Positions 1 through 5,833 of a stretch of DNA of 7,354 nt are shown piece after piece. Origin of the DNA: JAICIG01 sp035532215 (GTDB lineage: Bacteria > Planctomycetota > Planctomycetia > Pirellulales > JAICIG01); assembly GCA_035532215.1 (NCBI GenBank), contig DATKRK010000129.1, forward strand, positions 1 to 7,354. Direction: 5' to 3'. The notes beneath the pieces were generated by a model that was not told the origin of the DNA, did not search any database, and saw nothing but the letters and a program-made list of their open reading frames with translations. The translations under genes were made by a program, and so were the position numbers. How positions within the stretch are numbered: position 1 is the stretch's first letter; every line of letters begins with the position of its first letter.

Positions 1-2
1 AT

Positions 3-122
3 CGAATCAACCCGCGCGTCATCAAACAAAAAGTCTCGAAGTGGCCAAAAAAACGGCCCCAGCATCGCGGCCCCCGTCCGCCGACGAAAACCTTTATGCA
101 GTCCGTCGTTTTGACTAATTGA
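3..122 (+). pseudogene. Possible C-terminal fragment of an IS4-like DDE transposase
   Basis: Frame 3 is open from the window edge to a TGA at 120-122 and gives 39 residues, beginning RINPRVIKQKVSKWPKK and ending QSVVLTN. The pattern 'NPRV(I/V)K(R/Q)K(M/V)SKWPKKRP.HR', a proline-rich stretch and then a short hydrophobic tail resembles, from memory, the basic C-terminus of IS4-type transposases common in planctomycetes. No catalytic residue is inside the window, so the family call rests on this tail alone. The 5' part lies outside the window; whether the element is complete cannot be told. The other two plus-strand frames are also open over most of this short stretch, which lowers confidence. 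Confidence 0.4.
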
Positions 123-278
123 ACGGTATTGGGGCTAAGCCTGCCCCCAGCGTGTCGGCCCCTGCCGTGCCGACGCTGGCCGATCAATTTGCCGACGTGA
201 TCGGAATCGCGCCCGATTTGCCCTCGGACATGGCCGCGCAGCATGACCATTACCTGCACGGGGCAGATGACTCGCTGA
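119..278 (+). pseudogene. Small ORF remnant with a DLPxDMAxQHDHYLHG-like tail, probably frameshifted
   Basis: A plus-strand frame starting at TTG 119 encodes LADQFADVIGIAPDLPSDM followed by AAQHDHYLHG. Codons from about position 145 use mostly G or C in the third place, as in real genes here. The acidic helix followed by 'DLP.DMA.QHDHYLHG' reminds me of a short planctomycete protein ending in HDHYLHG plus a few basic residues, but I cannot name the family. In the frame as read, translation runs on to 376, into the antisense of bioB. Dropping one G from the GGGG run at 260-263 would instead end the protein as HYLHGQMTR with TGA at 276-278, a more natural end. I therefore treat it as a frameshifted or decayed gene without a clear native start. 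It converges on bioB. Function is unknown. Confidence 0.3.
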
Positions 279-309
279 CGCTTCGGGGTGGTGCGGACGA
301 GTCGTCACG

Positions 310-1362
310 TCAGCCCCCGCAGGCCACCTCTTCGTCGCGGGTGATGACGAAGCCCAGTTCTTCGATCATCCGGTAATCGGCTTCGGGGGGCTGCCCTTTA
401 GTGGTCAGATAGTCGCCGACGAAGATCGAATTCGCCGCGTAAAGGCCCAGTGCCTGCAAGCTGCCCAGGTGAATCTCACGGCCGCCGGCGATGCGAATTT
501 CGCTCGTCGGATTGACCAGTCGGAACATGGCTAGCGCCTTGAGGCAATAGCGCGGGTTCAACCGCCGCACGCCGGCCAGCGGAGTGCCGTCGATCGGGTT
601 CAAGAAATTCACCGGGATCGACTCGACCTTCAGATCGCGAAGCGCCAGGGCCATGTCGACTACGTCGGCGTCGGCCTCGCCCATGCCCAGGATTCCGCCC
701 GAGCAGAGCTGCATGCCCGCGGCGCGCACCGCCTTGAGCGTTTCCAGGCGGTCCTGAAACGAGTGCGTCGAGCAGATCTCGCCGTAAAACCCTTCGCTCG
801 TGTTCAGGTTGTGGTTCACCTTGTCGACGCCGCAATCCTTCAGCCGCTGAGCCTGTTCGGGCGTGAGCAGGCCGAGACAGGCGCAGATATTCAGGCCGTA
901 ACGCTGCTTGATCTCGGGCACAATCGTCGCCACGGCATCCATCTCGCGCTCGTTGGGGCCGCGGGCCGAGATCACGATGCAATACGTCTTCGATTGCCGT
1001 TCGACGGCGATCCGGGCGCCGTCCAGCAGTTTCTCGCGATTGAGGATGTTGTAGCGAGGAATCTCGGCCTCGGAGACTATCGATTGCGAGCAATACGAGC
1101 AATCTTCGGGACACAACCCGCTCTTGGCGTTCATCAGAAAATAGAGCTGCACCGTATTGCCGAACCGCCGCCGCCGCACGCGATAAGCGGCCGCGAGCAG
1201 GTCGAGCAACTCTTCGTCGGGGCAACGGAGCACTGCCAGCGCTTCGTCTTTGGTCGGCCGGTCCCCGTCCAGCACTCGCGTTGCGAGCTGCGCCCACCGG
1301 CCCGCGGCGGACTGAACTGCGGCGGAATGCATTGGTTCCGAAACGTCGTTGGCAAGCGGCAT
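310..1362 (-). CDS. bioB: Biotin synthase, radical SAM enzyme
   Basis: BioB catalyses the last step of biotin synthesis in the cytoplasm, inserting sulfur into dethiobiotin. Numbered from an upstream TTG at 1383 (357 aa), the radical-SAM motif CPEDCSYC supplies Cys91, Cys95 and Cys98 for the [4Fe-4S] cluster. The expected [2Fe-2S] ligands are also present: Cys135 in TYCIVISARG, Cys227 in QLCSGGILGMGE, and Arg297 in IRIAGGRE. VNHNLNTSEGFY and PVNFLNPIDGTPL are further BioB hallmarks. Length is normal and the frame is intact, so the enzyme should be functional. The start is uncertain: TTG 1383, ATG 1362 (used here, 350 aa) and ATG 1332 are all possible, and none has a strong ribosome binding site. 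No other bio gene is in the window and no BirA-type operator is visible, so it seems to be a stand-alone locus. Confidence 0.97.
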   Translation of the reverse strand: MPLANDVSEPMHSAAVQSAAGRWAQLATRVLDGDRPTKDEALAVLRCPDEELLDLLAAAYRVRRRRFGNTVQLYFLMNAKSGLCPEDCSYCSQSIVSEAEIPRYNILNREKLLDGARIAVERQSKTYCIVISARGPNEREMDAVATIVPEIKQRYGLNICACLGLLTPEQAQRLKDCGVDKVNHNLNTSEGFYGEICSTHSFQDRLETLKAVRAAGMQLCSGGILGMGEADADVVDMALALRDLKVESIPVNFLNPIDGTPLAGVRRLNPRYCLKALAMFRLVNPTSEIRIAGGREIHLGSLQALGLYAANSIFVGDYLTTKGQPPEADYRMIEELGFVITRDEEVACGG

Positions 1363-1419
1363 GATCGCGTCCGAATTTATCAACTACGGTCGAAATTCGC
1401 CCCGAAAACCGAAGAGTCC

Positions 1420-1447
1420 AGTATCGCCGAATGGAGGATTTCGGCAA
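1420..1447 (-). promoter_or_regulatory. Weak candidate sigma70-type promoter for bioB
   Basis: On the minus strand TTGCCG (1447-1442) and GATACT (1425-1420) lie 16 bases apart, each matching the -35 and -10 consensus at four of six places. The -10 box is about 58 bases upstream of the bioB ATG at 1362, in the gap after the HEAT-repeat gene. Such matches are frequent by chance and promoter signals in planctomycetes are poorly defined, so this is only a candidate. Confidence 0.2.
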
Positions 1448-1527
1448 GTCGAAATGGCGGCGCCCTGCTGTGGATCAAAGGGCGCGCGATGCCGTCGCCG
1501 ACCCGAGAGACTGGCCGCGATGCGGAG

Positions 1528-1797
1528 TCAATAGCGACGGCGATGGACCTGCTCCAGGGCGTTCTTGGCCTCGACTTCGATGAAGAAATCGCCGCATTTC
1601 GCCAGTTCCTGCAGAAACGGAACGCAACGGGAGGTCCCGATGTCGCCCAGGGCCTTGATCGCGGTTTTGCGAACCGCCTCATCGGGATGGTGAAGGTACT
1701 TGATCACCTCGGGCTCGGCAAGAATTCCAAGCTTGCGCAAAGCGTCATGGACTCGAAATTCACTCCGATACTGTACATCCAGTGGACAGCAACCCAC
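1528..1797 (-). CDS. HEAT-repeat protein, C-terminal fragment
   Basis: From GTG 1797 the frame gives 89 aa. Residues about 30-54 (EVIKYLHHPDEAVRKTAIKALGDIG) form a classic HEAT/PBS-lyase-type helical repeat. A second degenerate repeat follows (VPFLQELAKCGD through EVEAKNALEQV), and the protein ends in basic residues. HEAT repeats are protein-interaction scaffolds and are abundant in planctomycetes; no substrate can be named. The frame stays open upstream to a TAA at 1879-1881, with residues such as SHTVINAVKKAVFIGV, but contains no ATG. Full-length HEAT proteins usually carry many more repeats, so this is probably the tail of a larger gene that lost its front part near the phage border. If it is expressed, it would lie upstream of bioB on the same strand. 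Confidence 0.55.
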   Translation of the reverse strand: MGCCPLDVQYRSEFRVHDALRKLGILAEPEVIKYLHHPDEAVRKTAIKALGDIGTSRCVPFLQELAKCGDFFIEVEAKNALEQVHRRRY

Positions 1798-1892
1798 CCG
1801 AACACCGATAAAAACAGCCTTTTTAACGGCGTTTATGACAGTGTGGGATACAAATGAACAAGTGAACGTAATGCCACATTATGGCCGACTTT

Positions 1893-1909
1893 GACACCTG
1901 CCAGGTGTC
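1893..1909. repeat. Perfect 17-bp palindrome with a third half-site
   Basis: GACACCTG-C-CAGGTGTC is a perfect inverted repeat with a one-base centre. TGACACC recurs in direct orientation at 1912-1918, giving three half-sites within 27 bases. The spot is non-coding, between the phage module and the HEAT-repeat remnant. It could be an operator for a dimeric regulator, the end of a decayed mobile element, a dispersed extragenic palindrome, or part of a recombination site. There is no T-run on either side, so it is not an obvious intrinsic terminator. Confidence 0.55.
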
Positions 1910-1959
1910 ACTGACACCAGCCGAAAATAGCTGGCAACGGATTGCCACCGGCGCGTAGG

Positions 1960-2313
1960 TCAGTCCTGCCGCGCCTGCGCCGTGCGGTAAGCGTCCACCG
2001 AAAGTCCGTAGTTCGACGCGGCGAACTCCAGCTTGTAAGCACGCCCCGCGACGAGCCCGATGCTGCCAGGTAGCGAGCCGAGATAATTGCCATCGGCGTA
2101 GCCTCGCAAAGCTACGCCGGCGCCAAGGTAATTAAGAAATACGGTGGCCAGCATAACGCCCGTGGCCACGTCCGTTACCGTGCAGGTCAAGGTGGCATCG
2201 GTCACGAACACGCCGGCCCTGGATCGCAGACCTAGGACGCCCAGGTCAACGGCGTTCGCCGCGTAGAGTGGCGTGACGTACAGCGAAAAGCACAGGGCGC
2301 CCGCGTAGCTCAT
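1960..2313 (-). CDS. Phage-module protein of unknown function, predicted beta-rich
   Basis: I chose ATG 2313 (117 aa) because a GGAG lies eight bases upstream; a TTG at 2364 would add 17 basic residues (VAWPKRSLKRKYG). After a hydrophobic start (MSYAGALCFSLYVTPLYAANA) the chain alternates short hydrophobic strands with turns: FVTDATLTCTVTDVATG, GVALRGYADGNYLGSLPG, AYKLEFAASNYG. This suggests a small beta-sandwich domain. The style matches small structural proteins that follow head genes in planctomycete prophages, from recall only. A head-tail joining or decoration role is a guess. The first 20 residues could also be a signal peptide ending near YAANA. It is the last gene of the phage block, 117 bases after the MuF-type gene. 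Confidence 0.6.
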   Translation of the reverse strand: MSYAGALCFSLYVTPLYAANAVDLGVLGLRSRAGVFVTDATLTCTVTDVATGVMLATVFLNYLGAGVALRGYADGNYLGSLPGSIGLVAGRAYKLEFAASNYGLSVDAYRTAQARQD

Positions 2314-2430
2314 GGCCCGAACTCCGTATTTGCGTTTTAACGAGCGCTTCGGCCATGCGACCAAAGCATCGAGCGGCGTGCAGAGCGCTCGTTGGGAGTC
2401 AACGTCGCGAACCGTTTTCGCGTCCAGCCG

Positions 2431-3396
2431 CTAGCGGCCGTGAATTTCGCAACCGCGGGAGAGTAGCCCTTTGACCAGCGGCGCCCGCACTCGCTTCGTT
2501 AACGCGGTCACTGAACTAGCGACGCATCGGCAATTCGCCCGTTCCTTGGCCGGCAGCTCCGGGTCGCCAGGATATTTCGCCGGGTGGCCGCCGACGTCGA
2601 AGTCTTCATCGACGCCCTTGCGCTGGCCGTTGGCCGCGAAGTGCGTCGGCCGAGTCAAACCGTCGTAGGTCGCAAACCACTCCTTGCCGGTAATCAGACC
2701 TTCCCGCGATAGCTCTTGGCGGGCCACGTCCTGCCCCGCGTTGAGCATGTTCGTCGTCTCGGTGCGGGCAATGGTTCGCGCCCGTTTCGTCGCCGCCGCG
2801 CCGTCGAACACTTCATCCCGCACGCGCTTCGTTATCGTGCGCGGGTCTTGGCCTTGGTCAAGCGAATCGGTCAATACTTCGGCCAAGCGGTCTTTGGTCG
2901 TCTCTTGAATCTCCGCCCAATAGTCTTTCGACAAGGCATCGTTGACCGCGGCTTCGATGCCGGCCAGCATGTCGGGCGGGAAATCGACGCCAAAGTCATA
3001 GCCCAGCGTGGCGGCCTTGCCCGCAGCCGGCGCGTTGGCGGGCGGCTTCAAGGGCTTGCCGCTCCAATCGGAGAATGACGCTAGCTCGTGGCTGGCCCCC
3101 GCGGCCGTCGCGTAGGCGAGCGCAGGTTCGATGGCATCGGCGAACGCCTTGGTCCACGCACTCGGCGTGAAGACGTGCGGCAACAGGTCGTCAGCGCTAT
3201 CGGCAGCGCTCTTGCGACCGAAAGATTTGCCCGACGCGCCCAACAGCGATTCGAGCTTTTCGGCCACGTCATCGCCTTGCCACCTCAAGAATTTCTCGAC
3301 CGCGGTTTGGAGGCTGGTTTCGTTCGCGTCGTGGCTCTTCAGCCAGCGATCTGCATAGTCGTCGTAAAACGCATCATCGATGGCCTTGCCGGTCAA
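2431..3396 (-). CDS. Phage head morphogenesis protein (Mu gpF / SPP1 gp7-like)
   Basis: This minor head protein normally sits with the portal inside the capsid and helps head assembly or DNA entry. In the 321-aa form starting at TTG 3396, the MuF domain is at the C-terminus. It has ARTIARTETTNMLNAG near 206-221, EWFATYDGLTRPTH near 239-252, a GHPAKYPGDPELPA stretch, and the final NCRC motif near 288-291. The Arg-Thr-Glu-Thr, Asp..Arg..His and Asn-Cys-Arg-Cys signatures are diagnostic. The N-terminal half is helical and unassigned. The start is a problem. Sequence that looks coding in this frame (TQDEEEAEGQAAGKALL) begins right at the portal stop (3455), yet no ATG or GTG exists there; only a far-upstream TTG at 3579, deep inside the portal gene, or the TTG at 3396 is available. 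A lost start codon or an ancestral fusion or frameshift with the portal gene is possible. Confidence 0.85.
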   Translation of the reverse strand: MTGKAIDDAFYDDYADRWLKSHDANETSLQTAVEKFLRWQGDDVAEKLESLLGASGKSFGRKSAADSADDLLPHVFTPSAWTKAFADAIEPALAYATAAGASHELASFSDWSGKPLKPPANAPAAGKAATLGYDFGVDFPPDMLAGIEAAVNDALSKDYWAEIQETTKDRLAEVLTDSLDQGQDPRTITKRVRDEVFDGAAATKRARTIARTETTNMLNAGQDVARQELSREGLITGKEWFATYDGLTRPTHFAANGQRKGVDEDFDVGGHPAKYPGDPELPAKERANCRCVASSVTALTKRVRAPLVKGLLSRGCEIHGR

Positions 3397-3454
3397 CCGC
3401 AGAGTCTTGCCAGCAAGCAGAGCCTTGCCCGCCGCTTGCCCTTCTGCCTCCTCT

Positions 3455-4942
3455 TCATCTTGGGTCGCCGCCGTCCGCGGGCGGTTTCGTTTTCGGCGCG
3501 CTGGGGTCCACGCGAGTAGTAATCGCGCCTTGCGAACGGTCGAGCGCGTAGCCGTCTTGCAACTGGTTGGCGGGTACAATTGACCAGCCGTTCGGAACGA
3601 TGAGCGAATCGCCCCACGGCACGGGCTTCAGCCGCAAAATCTGCGTGCGAAACTCGTTGAGCGTGGCGGCGCCGCTCTTCATGGCGAGAGTCCACTCGTT
3701 GAACTGCATTTCGTCATCGCGCGGCCGGCAGGGCTCGATGAACAAGACGTAGCGATTGCTCTTGTCGAACAAACGCAGCAGCACGGTCGTCAACAGCCGG
3801 GAAATCAACTCGATTTTCGGATTGACCGTAGAGTAGCAAAAGTGCGCGTCGGCCTCTGCCGATTCCGCACGGCTGCCAAGCCCGGACGCGCCCACGACGT
3901 AGGCCGAAGTTCCGAAACTTTGCTCCACGCGCTCGCGGGCCGTCCCGGCGTTCGACCCGAAATCCATTTCGCTCGGCTTGTTGCCGTAGGGCTCGATGCT
4001 CTCGATTCGGCCGTCCAAAACCATCGGGTCGCCATAACGGAGCATCCCGCGATAGTGCCGGTTGATGGCCTGGATTACTTGCTCGCGCTGATATTCTCTA
4101 AGCCGCGTGCTTCGTTGGCGGCCTTGTAAGTCTTCACCCTTGGAGACCTTAATCAATGCGCTGGGGTGTATGCCGAGTTGGAAGCTACGCTTCTGCGCCT
4201 CGACCACGAATTCCTCGACCATCACCTCGCGGGCGTTGGCTTCCAGCGGCCCGAGCGGCCGCAACGGGTCCCCCGGGTCTGGAACGGCGAAGGGCACGAT
4301 TTCATCCCGCGCTAACGGGATTTCATCTTCATAGCCGTCGGGCAGTAGCGACCAGCCCTCGAATAGTTTCGCGCCGTGTTTTGCGCGAACCCAGTGGCTA
4401 GGCAAGGGCCAGATTTCCCGCGACGGGCCGACAGGCCGCGCCCAGAGATAGGAACTGCCCGTGATTTCCAGCGATGCGACGGTGACGTATTTGAGCAGCC
4501 AATCCGAAAAGAACTGTATCTCGGGCGCCGGATTCGATAGCGCGGCCAAGACCGGATGGCTATCAACAAGTCGCAGCTCTTCTCCGGCCTTGAGCGATAA
4601 GCCCTTCACCCAGCGCGGCGCCCCGCAATCGAAGGCTTTGCTGCCCGGCGCCTTGCCGCGGCCCTTGTTCGACACCATCGCCAAGCGAATCGGCTGCCCG
4701 GCGATGCGTTGCGCGATAGGTCGAATCGAGCGGTACGCTTGCCCGCGGAAATGTTTATACTGCTCGCGGGCATCGTAGGTCCGCTGGCGGGCGTCGGACT
4801 GGATGCGAGCATTGGCTGTAGCGTTGCTGCCCAACAACTGTAGCGGCGTTTGACCGCGGCCGACCACGGCCTTGAGACAGCGTTGGAAATCGGATTCGCC
4901 AGCCCGGCGAACACTGTCAAGCGCGCTCTCGAATCGAGCCAT
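3455..4942 (-). CDS. Phage portal protein, HK97 gp3-like
   Basis: The portal forms the dodecameric ring at one capsid vertex, through which the terminase pumps DNA. From ATG 4942 (495 aa, normal for the family) the protein shows the typical core. FFSDWLLKYVTVASLEITGSSYLW (about 145-167) corresponds to the family's 'G.aY.' region, REIWPLPSHWVRA (about 175-187) to the 'LP...V' strand, and DEIVPF (213-218) to the 'deI.h' segment. A GPLEANAREVMVEEFVVEAQ helix follows. GSNAGTARERVEQSFG and a C-terminal NEFRTQILRLKPVPWGDSLIVP also fit. The start is chosen because the upstream coiled-coil gene ends TAG one base before this ATG, implying translational coupling; an ORF start at 5041 would overlap that gene heavily. 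The stop TGA overlaps an ATG in another frame (ATGA). Confidence 0.88.
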   Translation of the reverse strand: MARFESALDSVRRAGESDFQRCLKAVVGRGQTPLQLLGSNATANARIQSDARQRTYDAREQYKHFRGQAYRSIRPIAQRIAGQPIRLAMVSNKGRGKAPGSKAFDCGAPRWVKGLSLKAGEELRLVDSHPVLAALSNPAPEIQFFSDWLLKYVTVASLEITGSSYLWARPVGPSREIWPLPSHWVRAKHGAKLFEGWSLLPDGYEDEIPLARDEIVPFAVPDPGDPLRPLGPLEANAREVMVEEFVVEAQKRSFQLGIHPSALIKVSKGEDLQGRQRSTRLREYQREQVIQAINRHYRGMLRYGDPMVLDGRIESIEPYGNKPSEMDFGSNAGTARERVEQSFGTSAYVVGASGLGSRAESAEADAHFCYSTVNPKIELISRLLTTVLLRLFDKSNRYVLFIEPCRPRDDEMQFNEWTLAMKSGAATLNEFRTQILRLKPVPWGDSLIVPNGWSIVPANQLQDGYALDRSQGAITTRVDPSAPKTKPPADGGDPR

Positions 4943-4943
4943 A

Positions 4944-5207
4944 CTACACTTCGCTTTCGTCGCGCTCGGCGCCAACGGCCGCGGCGACAGCCAGGGCTCT
5001 ATCTCGGTCGAACACGGCTCGTTCCCGCTTGCGTCGGGCAACGTCCGCTTCGTGAATCTCGCTCAACAAGCGGTTCTCACTCGTCGCCACGCGGAGGGAT
5101 GTTTCCGCGTCGGAAAGCTTCTCTTCCAGTTCGGCGATGCGAGCCGCGTGGGCCGCAGCCGCCCAGCGTGAAAGAATGCGCCCCATGAGTGCTAAAAACC
5201 GTCGCAT
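4944..5207 (-). CDS. Small coiled-coil phage protein
   Basis: ATG 5207 is preceded by AGGAG with a five-base spacer, the clearest ribosome binding site in the window, giving 87 aa. After an amphipathic, basic N-terminus (MRRFLALMGRILSRWAAAA), residues about 20-70 are rich in Glu, Arg, Leu and Ala with heptad spacing (ARIAELEEKLSDAETSLRVA and onward), predicting a coiled coil. Its TAG ends one base before the portal ATG. Position between a capsid block and the portal suggests a head-assembly aid such as a small scaffold or portal partner, but I recognise no family. The N-terminal helix might bind a membrane or another protein. Function is unknown. Confidence 0.65.
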   Translation of the reverse strand: MRRFLALMGRILSRWAAAAHAARIAELEEKLSDAETSLRVATSENRLLSEIHEADVARRKRERAVFDRDRALAVAAAVGAERDESEV

Positions 5208-5224
5208 GGCAACTCCTACTTGTC

Positions 5225-5728
5225 CTACTTGCCGGCGGGAACCAAGCGCTCGATGAGCGTCTCGATGAGTCCGCAAAGCTTGTCGATGCGCTGCTCTTCG
5301 ACGTCGGTCGCGGCGGGCCGCTTACTCTCCTCGCCAAGGTCTTTGGGCAGTTCTCCCTTGACCACTTTTGCGAAGCCGGCATCGACAGCGCGTCGGGTGG
5401 CGTGCAGCCAATCGGGCAAGTGCGGACGGTCGATGACCACGTCGCGCGGAATCTCGATATCCCGGCTTTCGAGCGATTCCCGCTCCGGCGCCCATTCGGG
5501 CTGGCGCAACGTCTCAACGAGCGTCACGGCCTTGGCGTCCAGGTCGATTTGCAAAAGCGTGCCAGGCACCCCGCGCGGGAACTGCTGGTGCAAGGTCATG
5601 GCGTCGATTTGATGCGCCGCGATGCGCTGGAAATCCTTGCGCCCGCGCAGGCATCCTCCGAACGGACGAAAGAATACGTTTTGGTCTTTGGGCGTTTCGA
5701 TGGTCACTTCGAGTAGATTGCTTTTCAT
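5225..5728 (-). CDS. Phage-module protein of unknown function (167 aa)
   Basis: ATG 5728 begins MKSNLLEVTIETPKDQNVFF; AGGA lies about ten bases upstream. No family is recognised. Visible features are a strand-rich N-terminal third, a Pro- and Arg-rich middle (RQPEWAPERESLESRDIEIP, DRPHLPDWLHATRRAVDAGF) and an acidic C-terminus ending in an amphipathic helix (RIDKLCGLIETLIERLVPAG). There is no signal peptide or membrane segment, so the protein is presumably cytoplasmic or virion-associated. The stop lies 17 bases before the coiled-coil gene, so the two are probably co-transcribed with the portal gene. It is the first gene after the terminator that follows the capsid gene, and so is likely the first gene of a separate transcript or of a read-through tail. 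Confidence 0.65.
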   Translation of the reverse strand: MKSNLLEVTIETPKDQNVFFRPFGGCLRGRKDFQRIAAHQIDAMTLHQQFPRGVPGTLLQIDLDAKAVTLVETLRQPEWAPERESLESRDIEIPRDVVIDRPHLPDWLHATRRAVDAGFAKVVKGELPKDLGEESKRPAATDVEEQRIDKLCGLIETLIERLVPAGK

Positions 5729-5741
5729 TGAGAGCGAGTCC

Positions 5742-5773
5742 TATGTAACAGACAGCGTATGTAACAGACACAG
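5742..5773. repeat. Two tandem 16-bp repeat units (TATGTAACAGACA + 3 bases)
   Basis: TATGTAACAGACA occurs at 5742-5754 and again at 5758-5770, with a period of 16 bases. On the minus strand each reads TGTCTGTTACATA. The pair fills the gap between the capsid terminator and the ribosome binding site of the 167-aa gene, where a promoter or operator for that gene would lie. It may be a regulator-binding pair or a simple duplication. TGTTACATA only weakly resembles an extended -10 box. Confidence 0.6.
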
Positions 5774-5779
5774 TGAGAG

Positions 5780-5821
5780 AAAAAACGCCCGCCGCGGGCA
5801 TGAACGAAACCGCGACGGGCG
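5780..5821 (-). terminator. Rho-independent terminator after the capsid gene
   Basis: On the minus strand the arm CGCCCGTCGCGG, a 12-base loop, and the arm CCGCGGCGGGCG form a 12-bp GC-rich stem with a single G-T pair. TTTTTT and a CT-rich tail follow directly. It begins 12 bases after the capsid stop codon at 5834. This is a textbook intrinsic terminator and should end or reduce transcription from the capsid gene into the portal operon. High capsid and lower portal expression is one plausible purpose. Confidence 0.85.
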
Positions 5822-5833
5822 CCAAGCAGAAGA

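Noticed and set aside
476..1447. Minus-strand open frame of 323 codons overlapping bioB in another frame
   Set aside because: Arg-rich low-complexity translation is typical of an out-of-frame shadow of a GC-rich gene.
763..1857. Long plus-strand open frame (364 codons) opposite bioB
   Set aside because: It is antisense to an unmistakable BioB with all cluster ligands; its length comes from high-GC codon bias, and its composition (many His, Asp, Gly, Arg) is typical of a shadow.
2094..2119. 9-bp perfect inverted repeat CGGCGTAGC/GCTACGCCG with an 8-base loop
   Set aside because: It lies inside the 117-aa coding region, has no T-run and needs no special explanation.
2406..2438. Small hairpin CGCGAA/TTCGCG and the palindrome GCCGCTAGCGGC around the MuF stop
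   Set aside because: The stems are short, there is no T-run, and such palindromes are expected by chance in GC-rich DNA; not called as a terminator.
2716..3519. Plus-strand open frames opposite the MuF-type gene
   Set aside because: They are antisense shadows; the minus-strand frame carries the MuF motifs.
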